DNA of 32,183 bases from Desulfobacterales bacterium. Its GTDB lineage: Bacteria > Desulfobacterota > Desulfobacteria > Desulfobacterales > Desulfobacteraceae. The stretch spans positions 1 to 32,183 of the forward strand of contig JAKSAX010000453.1 in the NCBI GenBank assembly GCA_022361395.1, written 5' to 3'. A program made the translations under genes and the position numbers. Below the pieces are notes generated by a model that was not told the origin of the DNA, searched no databases, and was given only the letters and a program-made list of their open reading frames with translations. Shown here piece by piece: positions 24,785-32,183 of this stretch (position 1 is the first letter of the stretch; each line of letters begins with the position of its first letter).

Positions 24785-26950
24785 TCAGTTGCTCTCGCTC
24801 AGGGCATAGACCACAGCCGCCCTCAGCGCGCGGTCTTTCATATCCCGGGGCAGGTCAAGTTTCATCCGGCGCAGCATGGGCTGTATGGCTGCGGGCGGCC
24901 TGGCAAAAAAGTGGCGGACGATCCCTGCAACGGTGCGGTACTTGCGGGTGGCCACCTTGTCTTTGAGGCCCTTGAGGGCACGGGCCAGGGTAACCTCTTC
25001 CCGGGTATAGTCCGTGCCAAAGGGAAAATCCTTAAAAAGGCCCTGTTCCCGGAAGGGCGCCATAAGCGCGTGAATCCGTTCCGGCGTATTATTTTTACAG
25101 GCCTCCGGAATTTCATAGTCCGCGGCTATTTTACCGGCCTGCTTGGCCTGGGCAAGCAGGTCCTCCTGGAACCTTGAGTCACTAATATTCAGCAGTTCGG
25201 CGATCACGTCCTGGTCACATTTACCGCGGAGATCGGCAATCCCGTACTCCGTGACCACAATATCCCTGAGATGCCTTGGGATGGTATTGTGCCCATAGTT
25301 GAATACGATGTTGGACCTCACCTGGCCTTTGGACTTTTTAGTGCTCCGGATCATCATGATAAGCCTGCCGTCGTCTAGGGCATGGGCCATGGAAACAAAA
25401 TTATACTGGCCGCCCACACCGGATACGATGTTGCCGCTTTCAAGGCCGTCGGACACCACTGCCCCGAGCAGGGTAACCATCATGCCGGCATTGACAAAAC
25501 GGCCGTTACGCCGCTGGAGTGTTTTTAAACGCTCATTTCCATAGAGCTGATTCACATTGTCCACACCGGTCATGGAGAAGACCTTCCTCTCCTCTTCTGA
25601 CATATCGTTCAGGGCCTTGTAAAAATCCCTGGGGCCGATAAAGAACGCACCGTGGCAGACAACCCCTTCTTTCAGGCGGCGGCCCAGATGACTTTCCAGG
25701 ACCTCACGGGTCTTTTCGTCACGGAGATCCGATGACAGGCTTTTGCCGTTAAATATGATGCGGCCGTCCATATATTCAAAATCGCCTTCAATTACCCCGT
25801 ATTTCATCAGCAGGCGGAAATCAGCCTTGTTCAGGCGTTCACGGATAATCTTCCGGCTGACAAAAATATCCAGGATATTATCCGGGATCTCTTCGGTGAT
25901 GGTTTTATTGTTCAGTAATTCCTGGATACCGGCATTATCGTAAACCTTCCGTTTCAGGATGCCGTTCTTGTAAAGCTGAACAAATACATCCACCAGCATT
26001 TCCGTGGCCCCGTACACTCCCTTTTCAAAGGTACCGGTTCCCCCGATTTTATCTATCAGGTCATTGTAGCGGCCCGGGATATTAAATGTATCCAGGGCCT
26101 TGAGATAGTCAGCATTCTGCTTATGCCGCATGATCATGCTGGAGGCAATGGCATCCCCCAGGGAGCCGATGCCGATCTGGAGGGTTCCGTTGTCCTTGAT
26201 CAGGGAGGAGACGTTGAGGCCGATCATATGGTCGGCTTCGGCCACAGAGGCCTTGGGAACGGAAAACAGGGGGAAGTCGTACCTGGGATCATCCAGGATC
26301 ATGTCATATACAGAGGATTCCATGACAGCATCCCCGTACATATAGGGCAGGTTGGAATTTAACTGGCCGATGATCATGGTTTTTCTGCCCTTTTTACGGG
26401 CCTCTATCATCTTTTCAAAGCCCTCGACCGTGATATCCGGGTTGCAGCTCATGGAGACCCAGTTTTTATCTCCCTCCGGATGGGGGGCGATCAGGTTGGC
26501 CACCACGTTAAGACCGTTGTCCACCAGGTCGCGTACCGCATGGGTATAGTTGGTGGAGATATAATTCTGCTGGGCATGGGGGGAGTTCAGGTAGCCGCCG
26601 GCCTTGGTAAAAAACTCGGAGATCCTTACATTGGGCGGCAGCTGGTTTTTCCGCAGATCCTTCATATATTCAAAATCCACAAACCCGTCCCAGATCCGCT
26701 TGACAATGGGATCCAGGAGCCTTGACTCAAGAACGGAAGAGGCAGACGGTTTTTCAAGGGAAATGGCGGTGATAATGGTCAGATCAATGGCAGGATTGTT
26801 TTTCGCCCTCAGATAAAGGGCATTGGCGATATGATTGGGCTTTCCAAGCGCCAGGGGAATGCCGAATACGATTTTTCTCCCCACGGTATCAATAATCCGA
26901 TCAACGCAAACCTCGACATCTTTTATAAAGTCCGCTTGTGCTGCTCCCAT
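24785..26950 (-). CDS. Acetyl-CoA hydrolase/transferase family protein, long form
   Basis: The protein has 721 residues, against about 430-500 for ordinary 4-hydroxybutyrate or acetate CoA-transferases. Recognisable parts are the CoA-binding LQIGIGSLGDAI (about 257-268), the predicted catalytic Glu317 in GVYGATEMLVD (usual form GxHTEM), and the C-terminal signature SGVGGQYNFVSMAHALDDG then IVVTEYGIADLRGKCDQDVI. Between Glu317 and the C-terminal half an extra segment of roughly 120 residues (about 335-455) is inserted, and the C-terminus is extended by about 100 residues ending in basic Leu-rich helices. The likely role is moving CoA between carboxylic acids. It lies after a two-component pair and TRAP transporter genes on the same strand. 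The ATG at 26950 follows AAAGGGG; the GTG at 26953 is an alternative. Confidence 0.82.
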   Translation of the reverse strand: MGAAQADFIKDVEVCVDRIIDTVGRKIVFGIPLALGKPNHIANALYLRAKNNPAIDLTIITAISLEKPSASSVLESRLLDPIVKRIWDGFVDFEYMKDLRKNQLPPNVRISEFFTKAGGYLNSPHAQQNYISTNYTHAVRDLVDNGLNVVANLIAPHPEGDKNWVSMSCNPDITVEGFEKMIEARKKGRKTMIIGQLNSNLPYMYGDAVMESSVYDMILDDPRYDFPLFSVPKASVAEADHMIGLNVSSLIKDNGTLQIGIGSLGDAIASSMIMRHKQNADYLKALDTFNIPGRYNDLIDKIGGTGTFEKGVYGATEMLVDVFVQLYKNGILKRKVYDNAGIQELLNNKTITEEIPDNILDIFVSRKIIRERLNKADFRLLMKYGVIEGDFEYMDGRIIFNGKSLSSDLRDEKTREVLESHLGRRLKEGVVCHGAFFIGPRDFYKALNDMSEEERKVFSMTGVDNVNQLYGNERLKTLQRRNGRFVNAGMMVTLLGAVVSDGLESGNIVSGVGGQYNFVSMAHALDDGRLIMMIRSTKKSKGQVRSNIVFNYGHNTIPRHLRDIVVTEYGIADLRGKCDQDVIAELLNISDSRFQEDLLAQAKQAGKIAADYEIPEACKNNTPERIHALMAPFREQGLFKDFPFGTDYTREEVTLARALKGLKDKVATRKYRTVAGIVRHFFARPPAAIQPMLRRMKLDLPRDMKDRALRAAVVYALSESN

Positions 26951-27130
26951 CACTCCATCCCCTTTCCCAGGCTGTCATGACCCGATGCTTAACTTAAATT
27001 TTAATCATCTTCTAACACAGAACTCGCATGTTCTATCGAAGGTGAACAGGAGATGCAATCGATAAACGACTGTTTTTACATCGGGCGGAACACCCATAAT
27101 TCCATAGGTAAAACACCTATAAAACTGCTT

Positions 27131-27784
27131 TTATTGATTGGTCTGAACCCAGGTCACGGCGTGCTTCATGAGTTCGGTGGCAGATTTCAGATGCATCTTT
27201 TTTTTGATGCTTTCATGGTAGGAGCCGATGGTTTTTACACTGAGGCTGAGCATATTGGCGATCTCCCCCCGTTTAAACCCCTGGCCAATGAGCTGGAATA
27301 CCTCAAGCTCCCGGTTGGACAGGACATCCACGGGATTGTCTCCCTTGCCGGCCTGCCCTGCCATCATCTTGCCCAGGAGGGCATCCACCATCCTGGCAGA
27401 CAGGTACCGCTTGCCCCAGAGGACCTGGCGGACAGCAGAGACCACATCCGAGGTCATCTCCTGCTTGGTGATATAGCCCAGTGCCCCGGCCCGCAGCACC
27501 CGTTCCGCGTAAAGGGACTCATCATGCATGGAAATCACAAGAATGGGCAGGGCAGGCAGGTATTCCCTCAGGTATTCAATGAGATCCATACCGGACCGGT
27601 CCTTGAGGGTGATGTCCACTATGGCGAGATCCGGCCTGGCCTTCACGATCATATCCATGGCACCGGCCACACTTTCGGCTTCCCCGGTCACCTCAAGGTC
27701 ATCTTCTTCATTTATGAGCTGGGCAAGGCCTTTTCGAAAAACCGGATGGTCATCTACAATAAATATTTTTTTCCGATCCTGCAC
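27131..27784 (-). CDS. NarL/FixJ-type response regulator
   Basis: The 217-residue protein has an N-terminal receiver (acidic pocket DD at 11-12, phospho-acceptor Asp57 in LAIVDITL, Ser in LVISMHD, Lys in GYITKQE) and a C-terminal LuxR helix-turn-helix (about 153-210, VLSNRELEVFQLIGQGFKRG). Translation starts at a GTG (27784), with AGGAGG twelve bases upstream inside the kinase gene; the genes overlap by 31 bases, so they are coupled and form one phosphorelay. It probably activates nearby transport and CoA-transferase genes, judging by position only. Confidence 0.93.
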   Translation of the reverse strand: MQDRKKIFIVDDHPVFRKGLAQLINEEDDLEVTGEAESVAGAMDMIVKARPDLAIVDITLKDRSGMDLIEYLREYLPALPILVISMHDESLYAERVLRAGALGYITKQEMTSDVVSAVRQVLWGKRYLSARMVDALLGKMMAGQAGKGDNPVDVLSNRELEVFQLIGQGFKRGEIANMLSLSVKTIGSYHESIKKKMHLKSATELMKHAVTWVQTNQ

Positions 27785-28785
27785 CGGACGATGGTCCCTC
27801 CTGACGGGTTGTCAATTATCTCCAGCCGGGCACCGATAAGATCGGCCCTGTGCTGCATGATTACCAGGCCGATCCCCTTTGTATCAGCCTTGCCTGCCAT
27901 CCCTTTGCCGTTATCCCGGATGTCGATCACCATATCTGATTCATCCTGTTCAAACCGGATCTCCACATCCCCGGCATCCCCGTGTTTGGCTGCATTGTTC
28001 ACTGCCTCACGGATGATGTAGTAGACATGGGTCAGGGCCACGGTGTTGGAGAACCGGATATCCTCCGTCCGCCCGGTTACCCGGCAGTCAAGGTTAAAGG
28101 CCTTTTTCACCTCCCGGGCATACCTGAGCACGGCATTCATGAATCCGGTGTCAGCAAGGTTCACCGGCACCAGCCCCTGTATCAGGTTCCTGGTCTTCCG
28201 GATGGCCTGGTTCACCAGTTCACGTATTTCACCGGCCAGCTCGGCCTCTTTATGCCCCTGCTTTTCAAGGCGTCCGGCCAAAAGCGAAGACATGGCCTCA
28301 ACCCCTGCCAGGTGGGAACCCAGGTCATCATGAAGGATCTGGCCCATCTGCTGCCGCTCTTCTTCCGCAATCCGTGCGATTTCCCGTTCCAGATGTTTCT
28401 GTTTGGAAATATCAGTGATGGAGGCCACACTCTGGCGTGTTCCCTGGATCAGGGCAACGGTGAGGATACACTCCTTTACCTCTTCGTTTTCCACCACCAC
28501 CCTGCAGGGATAGTTTCTCGGCGCCAGGCCGGGGGTTTCCCGCCGCAGTTTGTGATTGGCAATGACCTTTGCCCGGTCTGGCCCGGCAATGAGTTCGGGG
28601 AATTTCATCTTCCCCTGGATCTGTTCTTTTTTAATACCTGAAATTCTGGCCAGTTCCGAATTGACCATGGAAATGGTCATATCTTCTTCAATGAGAATGG
28701 TGGCGGTCCCGGTATTTTCAAATATGGTCTTATACCGGACATAGGTATCATCTATGATCTTTTCAGCCTGTTCAATCGGATCCAT
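27754..28785 (-). CDS. PAS-containing NarX/DegS-type sensor histidine kinase
   Basis: The 343-residue protein has no membrane segment, so it is a cytoplasmic sensor. A PAS domain covers about 15-128 (TGTATILIEEDMTISMVNSE, SVASITDISKQKHLE). It is followed by a HisKA_3 dimerisation helix with His152 in QILHDDLGSHLAGV and a HATPase domain: N-box REAVNNAAKHG (about 259-269), G1 DNGKGM (291-296) and GIGL (304-307). This class partners with NarL-type regulators, and its regulator gene overlaps by 31 bases. The PAS domain may bind a small molecule or cofactor; the ligand is unknown. The start is ATG 28785 with a weak AGGG site. Confidence 0.93.
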   Translation of the reverse strand: MDPIEQAEKIIDDTYVRYKTIFENTGTATILIEEDMTISMVNSELARISGIKKEQIQGKMKFPELIAGPDRAKVIANHKLRRETPGLAPRNYPCRVVVENEEVKECILTVALIQGTRQSVASITDISKQKHLEREIARIAEEERQQMGQILHDDLGSHLAGVEAMSSLLAGRLEKQGHKEAELAGEIRELVNQAIRKTRNLIQGLVPVNLADTGFMNAVLRYAREVKKAFNLDCRVTGRTEDIRFSNTVALTHVYYIIREAVNNAAKHGDAGDVEIRFEQDESDMVIDIRDNGKGMAGKADTKGIGLVIMQHRADLIGARLEIIDNPSGGTIVRCRIGKKYLL

Positions 28786-28927
28786 ACCCTGACTTTTCCC
28801 CCAGTCTGCATCATTCTCAACCGGGGTTACCTTACCAGCAAAACCCCTGAATTGCCAGTGTGAATTTGTATGCTAAGGCCCAGATATAGAGTTAGATTCC
28901 GCCATAATTTGGATCAAACTTAAACCG

Positions 28928-28978
28928 GGCACAAAAAGCATCTGATTTCAATGGACGATTTATTTATGTTTTTGTGCC
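28928..28978 (-). terminator. Inverted repeat just past dctM, possible terminator
   Basis: GGCACAAAAA (28928-28937) and TTTTTGTGCC (28969-28978) are perfect 10-bp complements with a 31-base loop, right against the dctM stop at 28979. The long loop and lack of a clear T tract after the stem make it a weak terminator, so some read-through into the kinase genes is possible. Confidence 0.4.
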
Positions 28979-30259
28979 TTATGTATTGATCAATCCGGCC
29001 AGCCACATGGTCAGCGGCGGGTAAAAACTAATGATTGCAAGGTCGACAATCAAAATCAGGAGAAAGGGAATCACCCGCCGGCTCACCGCCCCGATGCGGT
29101 CTCCGGAAATGGATGCGGACACAATCAGGCAGATGCCCATGGGCGGGGTCAGCATGCCGATGGCCAGGTTGGCCACAACAATGACACCGAGCTGGATCAG
29201 GTCTATGCCCAGGGAGGGCAGCATGGCGGTGATCATGGGCACCAGGAGGATCAGGGCAGCCGTGGTCTCCACAAAAATCCCGGCCGTCAGCAGCACCAGG
29301 TTGATCAGCAGGAGCAGCAGTCTGGGATCTTCGGTTATCCCCAGCAGGTTGCCTGCCAGGCTGGCCGGGATATCTTCAATGGCGGCGATCCATGAAAACA
29401 CCGAGGCCGTGGCAATGATGAACATGACCACGGATGCGGTAATACCTGCCTGGCCGAAGATGGGAAACAGGTCCTTAACCCCTATTTTCCGGTAAACCGC
29501 CATGGAGACAAAGAGGGCATAGACCACGGCCACGGCGGCGGATTCCGTTGCCGTGAATATCCCGAACAATATCCCGCCCAGAATAATGACAGGGGCGCCA
29601 AGGGCCAGAAAGGCCCGTTGAAAGGTCTTGACTATGTTGGCGGCTGAAAATACCGTATCCGGCGCATACCCGTTTTTCCAGGCAATGAGGGTGGATACAC
29701 CGATAAGGGAGACACCGATGAGAAGACCCGGCAGAATTCCGGCTGCAAACAGGCGGCTGATGCTGGCACCGGTGAGGAACCCGAAAATAATCATGGGAAT
29801 GGACGGCGGGATCACCACCCCCAGGGAGCCCCCTGACGCCTGGACAGCCGCGGAAAAATCAGAGGGATACCCCGACCGTTTCATGGCCGGAATAAGCACG
29901 GCGCCGACAGCGGCGGCATCTGCGGCAGCCGACCCTGAGATACCGGCGAAAAACATGGCCGATACAATGGATACCGCGGCAAGCCCTCCAGGCAGCCACC
30001 CGGTCAGGGCATTGGCAAAATCTATGAGCCTCTGGGAAATCCCCCCCTTTTCCATGATCACTCCCGCATACATGAACAGGGGAACCGCCATGAGATGAAA
30101 GGAGTCCGTGCCTGCCACCATGCGCTGGATCACCATCATTAATGAGAAATCCCCTTGAACGGCAATGGCCGCCAGGGACGCGGTTCCGATGGCAACGGCA
30201 ATGGGGGTGTTGATCATGAACAGGAAAAACAGGGTCAGGATAAGAATTTCAGCGGTCAT
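28979..30259 (-). CDS. dctM: TRAP transporter large permease subunit (DctM)
   Basis: The 426-residue membrane subunit is the ion-driven channel of a tripartite ATP-independent periplasmic transporter. It has about twelve hydrophobic segments and typical family stretches: PLFMYAGVIMEKGGISQRLI, SAMFFAGISGSAAADAAAVG, PPSIPMIIFG and TPPMGICLIVSAS. The start is the ATG at 30259, which overlaps the dctQ stop (ATGA); a longer frame to 30361 runs through dctQ and is not used. It forms an operon with dctQ and dctP. The substrate, usually a C4-dicarboxylate or another carboxylate, is not defined by sequence alone. Confidence 0.95.
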   Translation of the reverse strand: MTAEILILTLFFLFMINTPIAVAIGTASLAAIAVQGDFSLMMVIQRMVAGTDSFHLMAVPLFMYAGVIMEKGGISQRLIDFANALTGWLPGGLAAVSIVSAMFFAGISGSAAADAAAVGAVLIPAMKRSGYPSDFSAAVQASGGSLGVVIPPSIPMIIFGFLTGASISRLFAAGILPGLLIGVSLIGVSTLIAWKNGYAPDTVFSAANIVKTFQRAFLALGAPVIILGGILFGIFTATESAAVAVVYALFVSMAVYRKIGVKDLFPIFGQAGITASVVMFIIATASVFSWIAAIEDIPASLAGNLLGITEDPRLLLLLINLVLLTAGIFVETTAALILLVPMITAMLPSLGIDLIQLGVIVVANLAIGMLTPPMGICLIVSASISGDRIGAVSRRVIPFLLILIVDLAIISFYPPLTMWLAGLINT

Positions 30260-30747
30260 TGCCCCCTGCCCTCCCCGGACATAAGGGTGTGTCCCAAAAA
30301 ACTCAGGCAGTGCACGGTAAAGATAATTCCGGCTAAAGGCACCACCGCCATAATCACCCATTTGGGGAGGTTCAGGGCCGGGGTGATCTGAAGCCGGACA
30401 AACCAGGCAAACCTGATGCCGCTGATTATCATCACGGAAAACAGGCTTAAACTGGCCAGATGCACCAGCAGGGCAGCCCCTTTCTGTCCCCGTTCCGGCA
30501 ATCTGCGGTAGAGGCCGTCCACCCCCGGATGCGCCTTATGGTAATAGGCCACGGTCGCCCCGAGAAAGGTCAGCCATACCAGGATCAGCCGGGCCACCTC
30601 CTCCGACCAGAACAGGGAATGGTTGAGCACATACCTGCAGAAGACCTGAACCGCCACTATCAAGGCCATGGAGATGCCCATGGCACAGACCAGGGTCTGG
30701 ATCCGGCGGTTCAGGGATATGCTTATTCGATCAAAAAATTCCAGCAT
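30256..30747 (-). CDS. dctQ: TRAP transporter small permease subunit (DctQ)
   Basis: The 163-residue protein has four hydrophobic segments and the DctQ pattern (VQVFCRYVLNHSLFWSEEVA, then LVWLTFLGATVAYYHKAHPG). It pairs with the large permease in the inner membrane. The gene overlaps dctM by four bases and lies 17 bases after dctP, so the three are one transcription unit. Confidence 0.93.
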   Translation of the reverse strand: MLEFFDRISISLNRRIQTLVCAMGISMALIVAVQVFCRYVLNHSLFWSEEVARLILVWLTFLGATVAYYHKAHPGVDGLYRRLPERGQKGAALLVHLASLSLFSVMIISGIRFAWFVRLQITPALNLPKWVIMAVVPLAGIIFTVHCLSFLGHTLMSGEGRGQ

Positions 30748-30764
30748 CAGGGCAGCAGCCCCTT

Positions 30765-31751
30765 CTATTTCACGGCATCCAGGATCTTAACCAGCAGGGT
30801 TTGAACCTTTGGATCGGAGTAAAGATCCATCCCCTTTAAGCCTGCCACCTTACTGCGGAAGGCTGCAACATCGGGGGTTTCCACCACCTGCATCCCTTTT
30901 TCCTTAAGCAGGGCCAGGCGGCCGGCGTTTTTATCCCGGTTGTCCCGGCGCTGGAATTCGGCCGCCTCTTTGATCGCAGCCTCTATCATTGCCCGGTCCG
31001 CTGCCGGCAGTTTGTTAAACCAGTTCAGGGAGGCCACGTTGATGTGGGGGGAATAGACATGGCGTGTCAGGGTCATATATTTCTGGATCTCATAGAACTT
31101 ATAGACCTCCATCACCCAGAGGGGGTTTTCCTGACCGTCGATCACGCCCTGCTCCAGTTCCGTGTAAATGGGCCAGGGCATGGGGGTGGGATTGGCTCCC
31201 AGGCTCTGCCAGATGGCCTTGTGAAGGGCTGAGGACATCACCCGTATTTTCAATCCGTTCACCTGGTCCGGCCCGGTAACAGCCGACCGGTTGTTGGTGA
31301 GATTCCTGAACCCGTTCTCGGAAAAGGCCAGCCCTTTGAATCCTGAGGTTTCAAGGCTTTTCAGGATCTCATCCCCAAGGGGGCCGTCCAGGACAGCATC
31401 AGCCTGGGCATGGTCTTTAAACAGAAAGGGATAATTGATCACCCGCACAATGGGGTCAAAGGTATCAAATGGCCCCCCGGTAATCACCCCCATGTGGATC
31501 GTTCCCATCTGGATCTGCTGGAGGATCTCGGTTTCATTTCCCAGGGAAGCGGAATGATAAACCTTCACCTTATATGCATTATTTGACCGTTCTTCCAGCA
31601 ATGCCTTGAACTTTTCCGCCACAATGTTCTGGGCTGCCCCGGGCTTGGTCACGACCCCCAGTTTGACGGTTGTGGTTTTGGCTGCGGCAAGGCCGGTGGT
31701 CAGAAAAAATGTCATCAGCATTATCAGTATCAATCGTCTTGTCTTTTTCAT
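30765..31751 (-). CDS. dctP: TRAP transporter substrate-binding protein (DctP)
   Basis: The 328-residue periplasmic solute-binding protein has a signal peptide at residues 1-24 (basic MKKTRR, hydrophobic core, ending GLAAA). The mature protein shows family stretches EILQQIQMGTIHMGVITGGP, FKGLAFSENGFRNLTNN and PIYTELEQGVIDGQENP. The Arg in LKIRVMSS is the conserved one that normally contacts the ligand carboxylate, so the substrate is a carboxylic acid. It is the first gene of the dctPQM operon, with AAGGAGG upstream. The second MITE-like element ends 24 bases before the ATG, so it lies in the promoter or leader of this operon. Confidence 0.94.
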   Translation of the reverse strand: MKKTRRLILIMLMTFFLTTGLAAAKTTTVKLGVVTKPGAAQNIVAEKFKALLEERSNNAYKVKVYHSASLGNETEILQQIQMGTIHMGVITGGPFDTFDPIVRVINYPFLFKDHAQADAVLDGPLGDEILKSLETSGFKGLAFSENGFRNLTNNRSAVTGPDQVNGLKIRVMSSALHKAIWQSLGANPTPMPWPIYTELEQGVIDGQENPLWVMEVYKFYEIQKYMTLTRHVYSPHINVASLNWFNKLPAADRAMIEAAIKEAAEFQRRDNRDKNAGRLALLKEKGMQVVETPDVAAFRSKVAGLKGMDLYSDPKVQTLLVKILDAVK

Positions 31752-31774
31752 GCCCCCTCCTTTGGTTGGGACTT

Positions 31775-31875
31775 AGGGATCGCGTAAGAATTAGTTCACA
31801 TTCTGTTTACAAAATACCCAATGTTGTAAGGGTTTTTATAAACAGACTAGGTGAAGTTATTTTTGCGCGATCCCT
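31775..31875 (-). mobile_element. 101-bp palindromic MITE-like element, copy 2
   Basis: Reverse-complement copy of the element at 16019-16119: 92 of 101 positions agree, the same length, the same AGGGATCGCG/CGCGATCCCT ends. Most of the nine differences sit in the central loop region. Flanks (GGGACTT | TATAACAC) show no clear target duplication. It occupies the space where the dctP promoter should be, so transcription of the TRAP operon must start inside it, pass through it, or start in the few bases after it. Confidence 0.85.
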
Positions 31876-32036
31876 TATAACACTCACATTAAAGAATCAT
31901 TCACAAACTAAACCGCACTCACCCGACCTATGTATGCAAACTCACCCTTTAAGTCAAGCCCGGTCTTCACAAGGCAGAGACAATGGCATGGCTGTTCTGT
32001 AATACCGCATTTTTTACAGGGAAGACGGAAGGCCGT

Positions 32037-32183
32037 TTAAGAGGAATCCAGAACCTTGCGAATAATTTTTGACAGGTCAGCCTCAATAAACGGCTTGTAT
32101 ATAAAAGCCCTGATGCCGATTTCCGAAGCCATGGTCTCAGATATTCTGTTGCTGAACCCCGTACAGAGTATTACAGGGATATC
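32037..32183 (-). CDS. Receiver domain C-terminus of a response regulator or hybrid kinase, partial
   Basis: The last 48 residues of a minus-strand gene that continues beyond the window. The sequence PVILCTGFSNRISETMA then GIRAFIYKPF contains the conserved Thr and Lys of a receiver domain (strand 4 and strand 5), and the protein ends 16 residues later at LDSS. Because nothing follows the receiver, it is either a stand-alone regulator or, as is common for this type, the terminal receiver of a hybrid sensor kinase. Confidence 0.8.
   Translation of the reverse strand, partial: DIPVILCTGFSNRISETMASEIGIRAFIYKPFIEADLSKIIRKVLDSS

Noticed and set aside
27053..28021. A 322-residue plus-strand open frame opposite the response regulator and kinase
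   Set aside because: It is the antisense shadow of two genes with clear domains and has no ribosome site or recognisable domain.
16019..31875. A 15.9-kb composite transposon bounded by the two inverted 101-bp elements
   Set aside because: The segment has no transposase or cargo-like genes, its codon use looks like the rest of the window, and it holds ordinary chromosomal genes such as htpX and lrp. Two independent insertions of a small element explain it more simply.
31670..32002. A 110-residue plus-strand open frame across the second repeat
   Set aside because: It starts inside dctP in antisense and reads through the MITE-like element; there is no start signal or domain.
1..32183. CRISPR array, prophage, defence system or RNA genes
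   Set aside because: I saw no regularly spaced direct repeats, no Cas, restriction, toxin-antitoxin, integrase or phage-like proteins, and no tRNA or rRNA sequence.

Overview
The window looks like chromosome of an anaerobic Desulfobacterota (deltaproteobacterial) sulfate-reducer type, probably Desulfobacteraceae-like. This is inferred from the gene mix: a TRAP carboxylate transporter, many acyl-CoA enzymes, a PEP-CTERM exosortase substrate, a PAS kinase/NarL pair, and a receiver domain of a style common in that group. No 16S or marker gene is present, so the assignment is tentative. Coding density is high and codon use looks uniform. There is no phage, plasmid, CRISPR array, tRNA or rRNA.

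Layout. 1-935: the 3' part of a nucleoside-recognition (Gate) membrane protein, then a 412-bp gap with several hairpins. 1348-4399: a TetR regulator overlapping a penicillin-acylase-family Ntn hydrolase, with a palindromic candidate operator upstream and a strong two-way terminator downstream. 4510-6167 (minus): asd (aspartate-semialdehyde dehydrogenase) and a GNAT acetyltransferase. 6469-7683: an unusual zincin/Sel1-repeat protein with a good promoter. 7787-10377: a coupled MaoC-type dehydratase and AMP-forming acyl-CoA synthetase. 10393-15890 (minus): a five-gene 2-oxoacid dehydrogenase operon, E1alpha-E1beta-E2-E3 plus a short lipoate ligase.

16019-16119 is the first copy of a 101-bp palindromic MITE-like repeat. 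16141-18896 (minus): a PEP-CTERM protein, a PilZ-LuxR fusion regulator, a TraR/DksA zinc finger and HtpX. 19014-20216: divergent Lrp/AsnC and LysE-type exporter. 20217-24732: a HAD nucleotidase, a ModF-like double ABC ATPase with a degenerate first half, an MFS transporter and a SAM methyltransferase with a structured leader. 24785-31751 (minus): a long CoA-transferase-family enzyme, a NarL/PAS-kinase two-component pair and a TRAP transporter (DctM, DctQ, DctP). This reads as a possible sense-import-activate module for a carboxylate. 31775-31875 is the second MITE copy, inverted relative to the first, directly upstream of dctP. 32037-32183 is the C-terminal end of a receiver-domain protein on the minus strand.

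The most notable observations are the pair of 101-bp inverted elements (about 91% identical, no transposase nearby), the PilZ-LuxR fusion beside an exosortase substrate, the zincin-Sel1 fusion, the oversized CoA transferase in a transport/signalling locus, and the 2-oxoacid dehydrogenase operon carrying a lipoate ligase without its accessory domain.
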